NCBI GenBank assembly: GCA_000381605.1
Contig: KB906757.1
Span: 434,001-498,000 of the forward strand
DNA length: 64,000 nt
Direction of reading: 5' to 3'
DNA from: Acidobacteriaceae bacterium KBS 89
GTDB lineage: Bacteria; Acidobacteriota; Terriglobia; Terriglobales; Acidobacteriaceae
Position numbers and translations under genes: made by a program. Position 1 is the first letter of the stretch. Every line of letters begins with the position of its first letter. The notes beneath the pieces are model-generated. The model did not search any database and was not told where the DNA came from. It worked only from the letters and a program-made list of their open reading frames with translations. This document shows, piece after piece, positions 46,410 through 56,800 of the stretch.

Positions 46410-49400
46410 TTAGAACATGAATTTGACCGATGCCTGCAATGTTCGGCCGCCTCCGATGCTGTTGACTGCTCCTTGGCCGCTGCCCAGAGTGCTTGTGACC
46501 TGACCGAAATTAGAAGCGGTACAGCAGTTGTTGCTAGTTGGGTTGGCAAACTGTGGGGTATTGGTCAACTGCATGGCGTCAAAACGGGTTTGAAGTGACG
46601 TTTCGCGGTAGAGATTGAAGTTCTTGAAGATGGAGAAGTTGTTCTGAACGTATCCCGGTCCTCGGAACTGGTTTCTTCCTGTATTTCCCACGCCAACGTT
46701 CTGAGCCGTACATACGGTGGGGGCTGCAGGGCATCCGCTCGGAGTAGAAAACGCACTCGGATCAAACCAATGATTGCTCCCGCCGCCGACCTGATGAGTC
46801 GTGCGGTAGGCCCCCGTCAGTTGTCCAGTCTGGACCGTTCCAGGAGTATTGATGTTCGCTCCGTTCGTCTGGACCGTAAATGGAAGCCCAGTGAGGAATG
46901 ACAGGATTCCCGATAGCTGCCAACCTCCCAAAACGGCGTCCCCAAGTCGCGAATTGAACATACTATGCCCACGACCGAAAGGAAGCTGGTAGGTGAAGGT
47001 CTGCTCGAAGTTCACAGTGCGGTCGAAGTCCAGTGGAGCATAGTTTCTGCGTGGGTTGATCCAGAAGAGGAGGCCCCCATCGTCGGGACTGCCGGCTGGC
47101 CCGGTATTTGCGATGTAACCCATACCCTTGCCCCAGGTGAGCGCTGAAGTAAAGGCAAGCCCGTTAGAAAGGCGCTTGTTGAGTGACACCTGCAACGATT
47201 GGTAGTTGGACGATTGGCCCATGAAGTATTGACGGGTTTGGCCGGTATGCCCAAACGCAATAGCTTCCGGCTTCGAGCCATTGCCCCCGTTGTACGTGAG
47301 GGGCAGATTGATATCCTGGGCGCTTGAAATATCAACTCCGTGATTTCCGACGTACGCCAGTTGCAGAGAGAGATTGCCGCGAAACCCCTGCTGCACAACA
47401 ACGTTCCACGACTCGGCATAGGCATTCTTGAAATTTAATGGGATATAGAAAAGATCCGAATTCTTCAGGGCAGGAGTACTGAGCGGAATGATTCCGTTAG
47501 ACGGAATCGGAATTGGAACGGGTGCCGGGAATCCCGCTTGGAAGGTGGCTGTAGTAACGCCATCGTTAAGAACGGCTGGGCCCGAAGTGGCGCCCGCTGG
47601 ATTGAACGCGTTGTTCGCTCGGATGGGATAGTTATAAGCATAGTTGTTGTCAGGGAAAGGCATGTAGCTGATGCCGAACCCTCCACGAATGACGGTGTCG
47701 TCTGTGACCCGGTAAGCAAAGCCGGTGCGCGGCGCCCAATACCGGTATCGCGTCTCCATACCCAGATTCGAGGGATTACCGCCAATACCGGCTATGACGA
47801 GGGTGCCGTTGGTGGGGTTATAGTTCGAGAATCCGCCGGCGTTCTTCGGAGTGGCGGGGGGATAGAACTCCCAGCGAACGCCTAGGTCGAGCGTCAGCTT
47901 CGGCGAGACCTGCCATTTGTCACTAGCAAAGGCGAAGAACCACCACTGCCGATAGGCAGGAAAGAATGTGTTGAGGTCGCGGCCCACCTGGCTTGGCACG
48001 TCAAGGAGGAAGCTGGCGACGTTATTTGCAGCGTTGGTGGCAGCCCCAGACTGTGAGGTTTGCACATTCTGGAAGGTGTAGGCACCACGCGGACTGAAGG
48101 TCTGGTCCTGCAGCAGATCGTCGCGAACGCGACGAAGGTCGCCGCCAAACTTCAGCGTGTGGTTACCGATGATCTTGGTCCAGTTGTTGACAAAGTCGAT
48201 GTTCGACTCGCCTCGGATCCACGGCACGGAAGCGGAATAACCAATCAAGGGGCCCGAGAAAGGGCCATTGAGAGTCACGGCTATTTGCCCGCTCGTGAAT
48301 GGTTGCCCAGCGATGTTCACGCCAGGCACACCCAGAGTGGTTGCGTCGTTCGAGCCGTAATTGATCGGCGTCGCATTGTTGCGCAGGTGAGCGACACCAA
48401 CTCGCGCCTCAGTGAATAATGTTGGGGAAAAGACGTGGTCGTAGTTCACACCCGTACTGTAGGCCGTTTGGACACCATTGGCTTCAAAACCGCCGCCTGC
48501 GGGCCCGCCATAAAACGATCCGAAAGCCGGAGCCTGGAAGGTGTTGACTTTCTGCCAGCTATAGCGGCCGCTTAGGTGGTTCCGCTCATTGATCCCCCAG
48601 TCAATTTTTATATCGAAGCTGTTCGTACCCTTGGTGAACGGAAGATTGGAGGTGTAATTGTTGGTTGGACTTGACAATGGCGCGTTCGGGTTAAGTATCC
48701 CGTTAGTGGCAGCCGCAGCGTTCACCCCTTTCAGGATGGCAAGTGAGATCGGATTGACGCGGCTGAAGGGAATCTGATTATTCGGAAATGGTGTGCGCAC
48801 GTGACCGGGGCCGGGGTTATTCGTGCCATCTCCTGTGGCAGGGTCATAGATTTGACCGCCCGGAAGGGCTGCGCTCAGGTCGATATTGCCTTGTGCATTC
48901 GGCGTGTAGTAACGCGCATCCGGGATTGTAAAAGTGTTGCTGATCTTCTCATGGTCCGAAGTCCCGAGATAGTCACCAAAGAAAAACAGCTTGTTCTTGA
49001 TGATGGGACCGCCGATGCTGCCCCCGTAATAGTTGTAGGAAAGGTGCCCCAGCGGCCCGCCAAAGTAAGATCGAGCATTGACTGCACTATTCTGGATAAA
49101 TTCGAAAGCTGTTCCGTGGAACGCATTAGAACCTGACTTCAGGGTGACGTTAGTGACGGCCCCAATAGCGCGGCCGAGCTCCGCTTCGAAGTTATTCGTC
49201 GAAATGTCAACGGACTGGATGGCATCAACCGGGGGAATGATGATCTGCAGAAGTCCGGTGCGCTCATCATCATCGATGCCTTCAATCTGATAAAGATTGC
49301 CCATGCGAGGCATGCCGTTCGCCTCGGTTTGCAATGAACTCGACGCATTGAAAAACTGTGAGTGCTGGAAGGTCGCGGGCGCCATGCCGGGAACTGTATT

Positions 49401-49877
49401 CAGAAGGGACTGGAAGTTGCGATTAGTACCAAGAGGCAGTTCGGCAACTTGTCTTGCTTCGATCTTTGTACTGATGTCGGCACGGTCTGTCTGCAGCAGC
49501 GCTGGCGCCGTCGTTACTAGGACCTCCTCTGAAACGCTTCCGGTCACCATTGCGACGTCAACACGCGTGGATGAGTTGCTGAGCAGGTCGATATTCTGAT
49601 GCGTGTCCTTCTTGAATCCCTTCGCCTCTGAAGTGATGCTGTATTTGCCGGGCGACAGATCGGGAAACGTGTAGTTACCGCTGTCGTTCGTTACCGACTC
49701 GTGAATCAACCCGGTTGCCGTCTCAGTAGCCGTGACCTTTGCGCCGGCGACAGTCGCGCCAGTGGAGTCTGTAATCGTGCCTAGCAGGGTTGCATTCACT
49801 GCCTGACCGTAGAGTGAAGGCGAGAGACTGAGGACGAGAAGCGAGAGCATGAGTCTAAAACGTTTTAGCGAAATCAC
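46410..49877 (-). CDS. TonB-dependent receptor, Oar-like
   Basis: A 1155-residue outer-membrane receptor. The GTG at 49877 is chosen because GGAGGT lies 5 bases upstream; the frame is open to 49901. Signal peptide FRLMLSLLVLSLSPSLYGQA; carboxypeptidase-regulatory-like domain about 25-110 (ATLLGTITDSTGATVAGAKV). A plug follows (RQVAELPLGTNRNFQSLLNT, then GNLYQIEGIDDDERTGLLQI), then a large barrel ending in aromatic ASVKFMF. It is followed on the same strand by two isomerase-like genes and a Gfo/Idh oxidoreductase, all Tat-exported. It is therefore the likely uptake porin for their saccharide substrate, an inference from gene order. Confidence 0.92.
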   Translation of the reverse strand: MISLKRFRLMLSLLVLSLSPSLYGQAVNATLLGTITDSTGATVAGAKVTATETATGLIHESVTNDSGNYTFPDLSPGKYSITSEAKGFKKDTHQNIDLLSNSSTRVDVAMVTGSVSEEVLVTTAPALLQTDRADISTKIEARQVAELPLGTNRNFQSLLNTVPGMAPATFQHSQFFNASSSLQTEANGMPRMGNLYQIEGIDDDERTGLLQIIIPPVDAIQSVDISTNNFEAELGRAIGAVTNVTLKSGSNAFHGTAFEFIQNSAVNARSYFGGPLGHLSYNYYGGSIGGPIIKNKLFFFGDYLGTSDHEKISNTFTIPDARYYTPNAQGNIDLSAALPGGQIYDPATGDGTNNPGPGHVRTPFPNNQIPFSRVNPISLAILKGVNAAAATNGILNPNAPLSSPTNNYTSNLPFTKGTNSFDIKIDWGINERNHLSGRYSWQKVNTFQAPAFGSFYGGPAGGGFEANGVQTAYSTGVNYDHVFSPTLFTEARVGVAHLRNNATPINYGSNDATTLGVPGVNIAGQPFTSGQIAVTLNGPFSGPLIGYSASVPWIRGESNIDFVNNWTKIIGNHTLKFGGDLRRVRDDLLQDQTFSPRGAYTFQNVQTSQSGAATNAANNVASFLLDVPSQVGRDLNTFFPAYRQWWFFAFASDKWQVSPKLTLDLGVRWEFYPPATPKNAGGFSNYNPTNGTLVIAGIGGNPSNLGMETRYRYWAPRTGFAYRVTDDTVIRGGFGISYMPFPDNNYAYNYPIRANNAFNPAGATSGPAVLNDGVTTATFQAGFPAPVPIPIPSNGIIPLSTPALKNSDLFYIPLNFKNAYAESWNVVVQQGFRGNLSLQLAYVGNHGVDISSAQDINLPLTYNGGNGSKPEAIAFGHTGQTRQYFMGQSSNYQSLQVSLNKRLSNGLAFTSALTWGKGMGYIANTGPAGSPDDGGLLFWINPRRNYAPLDFDRTVNFEQTFTYQLPFGRGHSMFNSRLGDAVLGGWQLSGILSFLTGLPFTVQTNGANINTPGTVQTGQLTGAYRTTHQVGGGSNHWFDPSAFSTPSGCPAAPTVCTAQNVGVGNTGRNQFRGPGYVQNNFSIFKNFNLYRETSLQTRFDAMQLTNTPQFANPTSNNCCTASNFGQVTSTLGSGQGAVNSIGGGRTLQASVKFMF

Positions 49878-49940
49878 GTGAAACCTCCAGAAGTGAGTCA
49901 ATTTCAGGCCCGGGAATTCTATTGTTTGAAGAGCGAACGA

Positions 49941-49970
49941 ACGGTATCAGGGTCAGTTCTCAATAGTCAA
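49941..49970 (-). promoter_or_regulatory. Promoter of the TBDR at 49877, shared form with 57362
   Basis: On the minus strand TTGACT (49965-49970), 18-base spacer, TACCGT (49941-49946), followed by TCGTTCG. The same arrangement, TTGACA-N18-TATCGT then TCG, is found before the TBDR at 57362. AACGAAC lies at 49936-49942. Confidence 0.45.
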
Positions 49971-50406
49971 CAAATTTAAACAAAATCTCAGCTTGAGCAC
50001 CAACGCTGCGAAAGAGGCTCAACCACTTAAGTGCCACCTTGGGTGGAAAGCAATACTTGAACCTGCGGCAGTTGCCGGCAACTCGCTGCTAAAAGGGTCA
50101 TCTTCAGCACATCGTTATCAGCTCTGGAAGCAATGGTTCCTCGACTCCAGATAAAGAGGTCGGACCCCATCTCGGCAATCTCGCTTCGGCTCCATCGCCA
50201 GTCGGCTAGCGTTCGAGAATCTTCCTGGGTACTCGACGCCCTGTTTTCGCGCTGTCGACTTGGAAGGCTATTTCGTAGCTTTGGAGAGCAGAAGCTGGCA
50301 GTTTCGTTTCTGCACAGAGCAATTTCCAATCGCTTTTCTAACTATCTACCGTGAGAGCTCGATAACTCTCAAGCGAAACCCTGTCGGGTTGTTGTACGTT
50401 GATTGC
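49971..50406. other. Intergenic region upstream of the peptidase gene
   Basis: About 430 bases. It presumably holds the peptidase promoter. I recognise no convincing gene; a 100-codon frame on the minus strand (50027-50329) has no family character. Confidence 0.45.
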
Positions 50407-53367
50407 ATGAGAGCACTTCGGCCTCGCTCCAAACCTCGAGGGACTTCTCTGCGTCTTCGCACACCTAAAGCCTGCCTGCTAACCTGTTTGCTTTCTTTAG
50501 CGTCAACCTGCACTCTAATCGCTCAATCGAGTACCCCGAAGCAGACCAACGATGAAGAATATACAAAGAAAATAAAGGAATATCTGTCTGACCCGCGATT
50601 TACGACGGAACTGGTCGATCACCTGCCCGCGTCATCCAAGGTGCCAACCCCGCTGAAGTTTCTGGGAACAATGCCCGGACAGCCGGGAGAGTTGTACTAC
50701 AACGCAGACATCAACCGATACTACGAGGAACTGGCCAAAGATTCGCCGCGCGCAAAGTTTTGGAAGCTTGGAGTGAAGTCGGAAGAAGGGCGCGACATGG
50801 TCGTGCTGGCGATCGGCAGCGAAGAGTCGATGAAAGATCTTGAGAGATACAAGGCCGATCTTGCGGCTCTCACCGACCCACGCAAGACGACCGACGAGCA
50901 GGCTCAAACTATCATCCATTCAAGCAAGCCGATCTATTGGATCACGAGCGGCATCCACTCGCCGGAGACAGGCGGTCCGCAGATGCTCGTTGAACTCGCG
51001 TACCGGCTGATCGTCGAAGAGACCCCCTTCATTCAGACAATTCGCAACAACGCAATTGTCTTTATCACGCCCGTGGTTGAGACCGACGGCCGCGACAAAG
51101 AAGTGGACACCTACTACTACGGCAAGGTCACGAAGAAGCCGCGACCGCCGTTGATGTACTGGGGAAAGTACGTCGCGCATGACAACAATCGCGACGGCAT
51201 GGGTCAGTACCTCCATCTGACGCAGAACATTACGGCGGGAGTCTTGGAGTGGCATCCCACGGTGCTGCACGATCTGCACGAAGCGCAATCTTACCTCTAC
51301 GTCTCAACAGGGACCGGCCCATATAATCCCGCACTCGATCCGATTGCAGTCGACGAATGGTGGATGCTGGGTGAAACAGAAATCATGGAGATGGCCAAGC
51401 GCGGCGTGCCCGGAGTCTGGACCTATGGCTTCTACGACGGCTGGGTGCCGAACTACCTTTTCTGGATCGCGGTGACGCACAACTCATTCGGTAGATTTTA
51501 TGAAGTGCAATCCTATGGGCCCGATGTAACGGAGAAGCTTCAACTGCCGGCAACAACGACCAGCCGTGAGTGGTACCGGCCGAATCCTCCACTTCCGACG
51601 GTGAAGTGGGGCCCGCGAAACAACACGAATATCCAAGAGTCTGCAATTCTGCTGGCATTGAACAAGGTCGCCAAGGAGAAAGAACTCTATCTCGAAAACT
51701 ACTGGATGAAGAATAAGCGGTCGGTTCAGAAAGGAAAAAACGGTCCGACCTACGGTTGGGTAATCCCAGCCCACCAACTGCATCGCGTTAATGCGGCAGA
51801 GATGGTTAACGACCTGCGTCACCAGGGAGTTGAAGTTGAGGTAGCCGATAAAGATGGCGTCATCGGCGGTCTGAAGCTTGCAGCGGGTGACTACATCATC
51901 CGTGCGGACCAGCCATACCGCACACTCGTTGACATGTACTTCAGCCTTCAAAACTATCCTGTGGCAAATCCATTACCCTACGACGACACCGGCTGGACAA
52001 TGCCACTGATGCGCAACGTGACCGTGAAAACCGTGACGGACAAGGCCCTCCTCGACCAGCCAATGGCCATGATCGGCAAGGACGTCGTGGTACCCGGCTT
52101 GATTCAGGGGACAGGCGATGTTCTCGTGGTCGAAAACACGACCGACAATGTTCTAGCGACGTTTCGGTTCAAGAATGCGGACATCAAGATGGAGGCTGCC
52201 GAGGAGGACTTCGATCTCGATGGCCGTCATCTGCGGGCGGGCGCCTTTGTAATTCGCAATGGCAGCGACGCGAAGATCCGAGCGTCGGTCCGACAGCTTG
52301 GGCTCACCGCATTCGCTACCTCTGCAATCAAAGTGAAGACACATCCGCTGGACGTTCCACGCATCGGTTATGTTCACTCCTGGCAAAGGACCCAGGACGA
52401 GGGCTGGGTGCGTGCTGCGCTCGACCACTATGGAGTTCCGTACACCTACTTCGCCGATCAAAAGCTTCGGGAAGGAGGCCTTCGCGCCAAATACGACGTG
52501 ATCGTCTTCCCAAGCATCGGCGGCAGTTCGGTCTCCCAGGTCAACGGAATTCCGAAGACGGGACCGGACGCAATCCCGTACAAAAAAACCAAGCTCACAC
52601 CGAACCTGGGTGTCGAGGACTCCAGTGATGACATCCGCGGCGGCATGGGTATCGAAGGACTGACAGAATTGGTCAAGTTCGTACAGGCCGGCGGCACTCT
52701 GATTACAGAAGGATCGACGACCACGATCCTTCCCGACTACGGCATCACGACGCGGATCAACGTCGAGCATCCTGCGACCTTGTATGCCAAGGGCGCATTG
52801 ATGCGCGGAATCATCGCCGACAAACAAAGCCCGATCATGTATGGTTATACCGGCGATCAGATGCCGATCTATTTCAGCCAGGATCCGGTTTTGAATACTC
52901 ACACTGGAGGATTTCGACCAGCAGCCTCAGTCCCTGGAGTCGGCGTCGACACCACCCCCAATGCAACACCGATCGCTTTGTCGCCTTATGATTCTGACGA
53001 CAAGATCGTAGAACCGAAAGGGCTGCCGTCGCAAACCAGCGATGCTGACGCCGCCCGTCAGGCGATACGCCAGTTCGGCGGCGCGGAGGACACATCGATT
53101 GAACCGCGGGTGGTCTTGCAATTCCCTGCCAAGGCAGATGAAATTCTGCTCTCAGGAGAACTTGCCGGTGGCCAGGCGCTCACCAATCGTGCCCTTGCAC
53201 TCGATCAACCGCTCGGCCAGGGTCATGTGGTGATGTTTGCACTGCGGCCATTTTGGCGGTGGCAAACTCAGGGAACCTTTGCCCTGGGCTTCAACACCAT
53301 CATCAACTGGGACCATTTGGATGCCGGCAAGAAAGAGAGCAAGCATCAGCCAACTCCCTCGAATTAG
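50407..53367 (+). CDS. Secreted M14-type zinc carboxypeptidase with C-terminal GATase1-like domain
   Basis: A 986-residue exported peptidase-like protein. Start ATG 50407 gives a signal peptide (ACLLTCLLSLASTCTLIAQS); the frame extends upstream without signal character. Residues about 90-420 carry the M14 fold with the zinc motif HxxE at His184/Glu187 (SGIHSPETGG) and a third histidine near 288-291 (VLHDLHEAQSY). DNNRDG is also present, as in long M14 proteins. The C-terminal third resembles a class-I glutamine-amidotransferase-like domain (VGYVHS-type strand, YDVIVFPSIGG, VQAGGTLITEG) as found in some large bacterial M14 peptidases. It would trim peptides outside the cytoplasm. It is convergent with a TBDR and lies about 4.5 kb from hydroxyproline genes, so degradation of Hyp-rich proteins is conceivable. 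Confidence 0.85.
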   Translation: MRALRPRSKPRGTSLRLRTPKACLLTCLLSLASTCTLIAQSSTPKQTNDEEYTKKIKEYLSDPRFTTELVDHLPASSKVPTPLKFLGTMPGQPGELYYNADINRYYEELAKDSPRAKFWKLGVKSEEGRDMVVLAIGSEESMKDLERYKADLAALTDPRKTTDEQAQTIIHSSKPIYWITSGIHSPETGGPQMLVELAYRLIVEETPFIQTIRNNAIVFITPVVETDGRDKEVDTYYYGKVTKKPRPPLMYWGKYVAHDNNRDGMGQYLHLTQNITAGVLEWHPTVLHDLHEAQSYLYVSTGTGPYNPALDPIAVDEWWMLGETEIMEMAKRGVPGVWTYGFYDGWVPNYLFWIAVTHNSFGRFYEVQSYGPDVTEKLQLPATTTSREWYRPNPPLPTVKWGPRNNTNIQESAILLALNKVAKEKELYLENYWMKNKRSVQKGKNGPTYGWVIPAHQLHRVNAAEMVNDLRHQGVEVEVADKDGVIGGLKLAAGDYIIRADQPYRTLVDMYFSLQNYPVANPLPYDDTGWTMPLMRNVTVKTVTDKALLDQPMAMIGKDVVVPGLIQGTGDVLVVENTTDNVLATFRFKNADIKMEAAEEDFDLDGRHLRAGAFVIRNGSDAKIRASVRQLGLTAFATSAIKVKTHPLDVPRIGYVHSWQRTQDEGWVRAALDHYGVPYTYFADQKLREGGLRAKYDVIVFPSIGGSSVSQVNGIPKTGPDAIPYKKTKLTPNLGVEDSSDDIRGGMGIEGLTELVKFVQAGGTLITEGSTTTILPDYGITTRINVEHPATLYAKGALMRGIIADKQSPIMYGYTGDQMPIYFSQDPVLNTHTGGFRPAASVPGVGVDTTPNATPIALSPYDSDDKIVEPKGLPSQTSDADAARQAIRQFGGAEDTSIEPRVVLQFPAKADEILLSGELAGGQALTNRALALDQPLGQGHVVMFALRPFWRWQTQGTFALGFNTIINWDHLDAGKKESKHQPTPSN

Positions 53368-53588
53368 AGGGGAATCAACCAGTGCCTGCCCTGCCCTCTA
53401 TCCTGCGCGTCGCGTTACGCCTTCACTCGCTGCGTGAGAGCAGGGGTATCCCCCTATTGCCCGCGTGTAAGTAGTTTATATTCAACAATCTACGAACGGT
53501 TCAACCTCGCAAAATATTGACAACAAATGGGTTACGTCCAAATTCGTGCAGTCAAACGGTTTAGAGCGAGTTTGTTGCCCTAAACAGC
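53368..53588. other. Intergenic region after the peptidase gene
   Basis: A run of AT-rich and GC-rich patches with GGGGTATCCCC near 53445 but no gene or clear promoter. It leads into a terminator hairpin. Confidence 0.35.
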
Positions 53589-53616
53589 AAAACCCCGGCG
53601 TTTGACCGAGGCGTTT
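53589..53616. terminator. Probable bidirectional terminator
   Basis: AAAAC-CCCGG paired with CCGAGG-CGTTTT (small mismatches), with a T run on both strands. It is about 220 bases past the peptidase stop, between convergent genes. Confidence 0.55.
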
Positions 53617-53791
53617 TCTTGATTCCTATTTCTATTATAGCGGGTCGGACCTAACTAATACGTCACGGGATGTTGTTGGCTTGTAACAAGTTAGGTAGTT
53701 TTAGTACTTGACATGCACTTTTGGCGGGAAAAACGCGATTAATAATTTTCGGGGGACGAGGCGTGAGTCTGACTGGATCTACAGCAAAAGG

Positions 53792-53820
53792 AATCGGGCG
53801 ACACGATGTGTCGCCCGATT
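53792..53820 (-). terminator. 13-bp hairpin terminator of the TBDR at 53841
   Basis: AATCGGGCGACAC, loop GAT, GTGTCGCCCGATT, a perfect stem, 20 bases past the TBDR stop. On the minus strand it continues CCTTTTGC. Confidence 0.75.
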
Positions 53821-53840
53821 AGTTTGAGTTGAGTCGGACA

Positions 53841-56800
53841 CTAGAACAGGATACGACCGCCAACCTGGATGATCCGCATCGGATTACCAGCTCCAGTAAT
53901 CTGCCCGTAGGTCGAGCTGTTCATAGTAGCGTTTGGCGCGGGGAGGTTCACTAGGTTGAAGACGTTAGAAGCCTCTCCGCGGAGTTGAAATGCGAGAGAC
54001 TCGTGGATGGTAAATGTCCGAAGGATAGAGGCGTCAACATTCCTGTATCCAGGGTTATCGAGTTGAGCCGGCCGTGTGTTGCCAAGCAGGTTGAGAGGAC
54101 CGACACCCGGACAACCGGTTGTGCCAGTTACGCAATAGGCCGAGGTATCGAACCATTGCTTCATCTCCGCGGCGCGAGAGTGGACCGGGAGTGTGTGAGG
54201 CGACTTGCCCGGGATAATGCTCGGGCGGTTGTTGCCGAGGCCCGAGAAGTAGTTATCGTTGCCCGTCAGCACCGTGAAGGGCTGACCGCTGTTCGCCGTC
54301 CAGATGCCCGATATCGTCCAGCCATTTAACGTGGTCCTGACGAACCGGTTGAAATGGTCGAAGTAGTCAGGCTTCCAGACAAATGACATCGTCATCATGT
54401 GGCGACGGTCCTGGTCCGAACGCTGACCGTACTCGAGCTGCGGGAAGTTGTTGTCGACAAAGACGCCATTCAAGCCGCCGGTGCTGTCGAGCGCGTTGCT
54501 CTGTAACGTCTTGCTCCAGGAATAGTATCCCTTGGCGCTGACGTGGTGCGTGAGGCGCTGCTGCAGCGTGACCTGGAGACCGTTGTAGTTGGAGTTCTGG
54601 TTCGAGCGAATGATCCACACGTTGCTGTAGAGCGGGACTGCCGCTGTTTCACCGGCGTACGCGGAGTTGAGGGGTCGGCGATTGTTGACCGTAGCGCTGC
54701 TGTTCGCATAACCGCAGGCCTTGGTCGGGTCCGCGCAACTTGCACCGCTGGCGCCGGCCGCGTTGATGTTGAACTGCGGTCCGTTGATGTCGTTGTACAG
54801 CGGAGTCTTGCGGTTGAGCGAACCGACATAGTAGACGCTGAATGAAAAGTTATTACCAATCTGTTGCTCGACGCCGAAGTTCAGCTGGATCGAGTACGGC
54901 CATCGGTAGTTCGGGTCAAAGGCAACAATCTGGTTGAACGGCAGGAATGTTGCAGATTTTGCCGCGTAATTAAACGCGAGGCTGGGGTACGGATTTGTAC
55001 CCGTCGGGAACTCGCTCGGATCGCCCGTATACGGATGCGTAAGCGATTGAACTTTGGTGTACCCGCTATTGCGCACAGCGTACGGAGCAAAGTTCGACGG
55101 AAACTCCCATTCGTTGCCGGAGATGCCGCCGAAGAAGAGGCCACCGGCACCATGGAAGACCGTCTTGCCCGTTCCGTAGGGATCATAGGAGAAACCCAGC
55201 CGAGGCGAGACGTGATTCAAAGGAGTGTTGACACCACCGATTGGCACGCCAGGATCACCCGGGAAGAGCATTCCGAGAGGAGCGAGTTGCGGTCCAGTCT
55301 TACCTACGATCGATACGTTCGGGAATGCATGCGACTGCACGCCCGGCGTGAAGTTTGTCTGCATACGCTGAGGATCGGTCGGAGCCTGCTGCCAATCGTA
55401 GCGAAGACCCAGGTTGAGCGTCAGGTTAGGACGGATACGCCAGTCGTCTTGCGCAAAAAGACCATAGCTGTACCAGTTCGCATTCGCATACAGGCCAGTA
55501 TCCTGTCCCATGCCGGCGGGAATACCGGCGAGGAAGTCCGATAGTGCGTTGGTCGTACGTGCACTGCTGGCGCCGTTCGTCGTCGTGAAGGTAAACGTGC
55601 CGTAATTGTTAAGCGAGGTAAGCTGGAAGTCCTTCTCCAGTCCACCTTCGCCGCCAAAGTAGAGAGAATGCCTGCCGCGTGTTGTGCTCAATACGTCGCG
55701 AATGCCATAGACGTTTGCGCCTGCCTTCGGCCCGGTAATGGCCTGGGCCAGCGTGAAGCCTTGCACGCCGCCTACAGCGATATTCGAGAGTGAAGGAGAG
55801 CCTACAACCCCTAGATCAGAGCCAAAGTCAGCCAGGGTCTTCTTTGTCGGGTCGCCACTGACCGGATTACGTCCGCCGTTCTGGCGCGTGTAGTTGACCC
55901 AGAACTGATTGACGGTGCGGCTGTTAACCGTCCAGACGTCGCTGAGATTGGCGTTCTGCTGCTTGTTGGCGTAGTTCGAATACGACCACTTTTGCGTGAA
56001 CCCGCCGAGGTTGATGCGGACACTGTAGTCAAGGAGAAAGTAGCTGAGCGTCAACCGGTGCTTGGATGTGATCTGATGGTCAGTCTTGATCAGGTACTCG
56101 TTGTTCTGCTCTGGCGTGGATTCGAGTACCCGGTAGGTATAAGGAGTATCGCCAGCGCGGAACGGCTGTTGCGGTTCACTCTTCACCGCCTGCGTGATGT
56201 AGTTCAGGATGTTGACTGCCGTAGGATCAACCGAAGGAAGTTTGTTGCCTGGGTAGGGTGTGCGCGTCACCGGATTACAAACGAGGAATTTGATGTTGGT
56301 ATTGTCGGTAGCAGTCGGCGCTTGCGTGCAGGAAGTAATGTCTGACGGAAGATTCTCCGAGAAATCTCCCCTGATTTGGGCAGCGCTTGGAAGGTTACCG
56401 CTGTTCGCAACAGCAGTCCTGAATCGGTACCCTGCGTAACTTCCAAAGAAGAAGTCCTTATCGCGGCGGATGGGACCACCAATCGTGCCCCCGTATCGGT
56501 TCAGATTGTACGGGGTCTTCGGAGCGTTGGTGCCAGCGTTGTGAGGGGTCGCATTGAAGTTTCTGTCACGATAGAACTCGAACGCCGAACCGTGAAAGCT
56601 GTTGGTACCGCTCTTGGTGACAATGCTGACAACACCGGCGGAATACTTTCCGACCTGCGCACTGTAGTTGTTCGTGACTACGTTGAACTGACTGACAGCG
56701 TCAGGATTGGGAACTTGGTTACCGCTATTGCGCAGGCCGGTCATGTTTAGGCCGCCATCGAGATAGTACGAAACCTGGCCAACAAAGCCGTCAGTTGAAC

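Noticed and set aside
50027..50329. 100-codon minus-strand open frame upstream of the peptidase gene
   Set aside because: No family resemblance; lies in a promoter region and has atypical composition.
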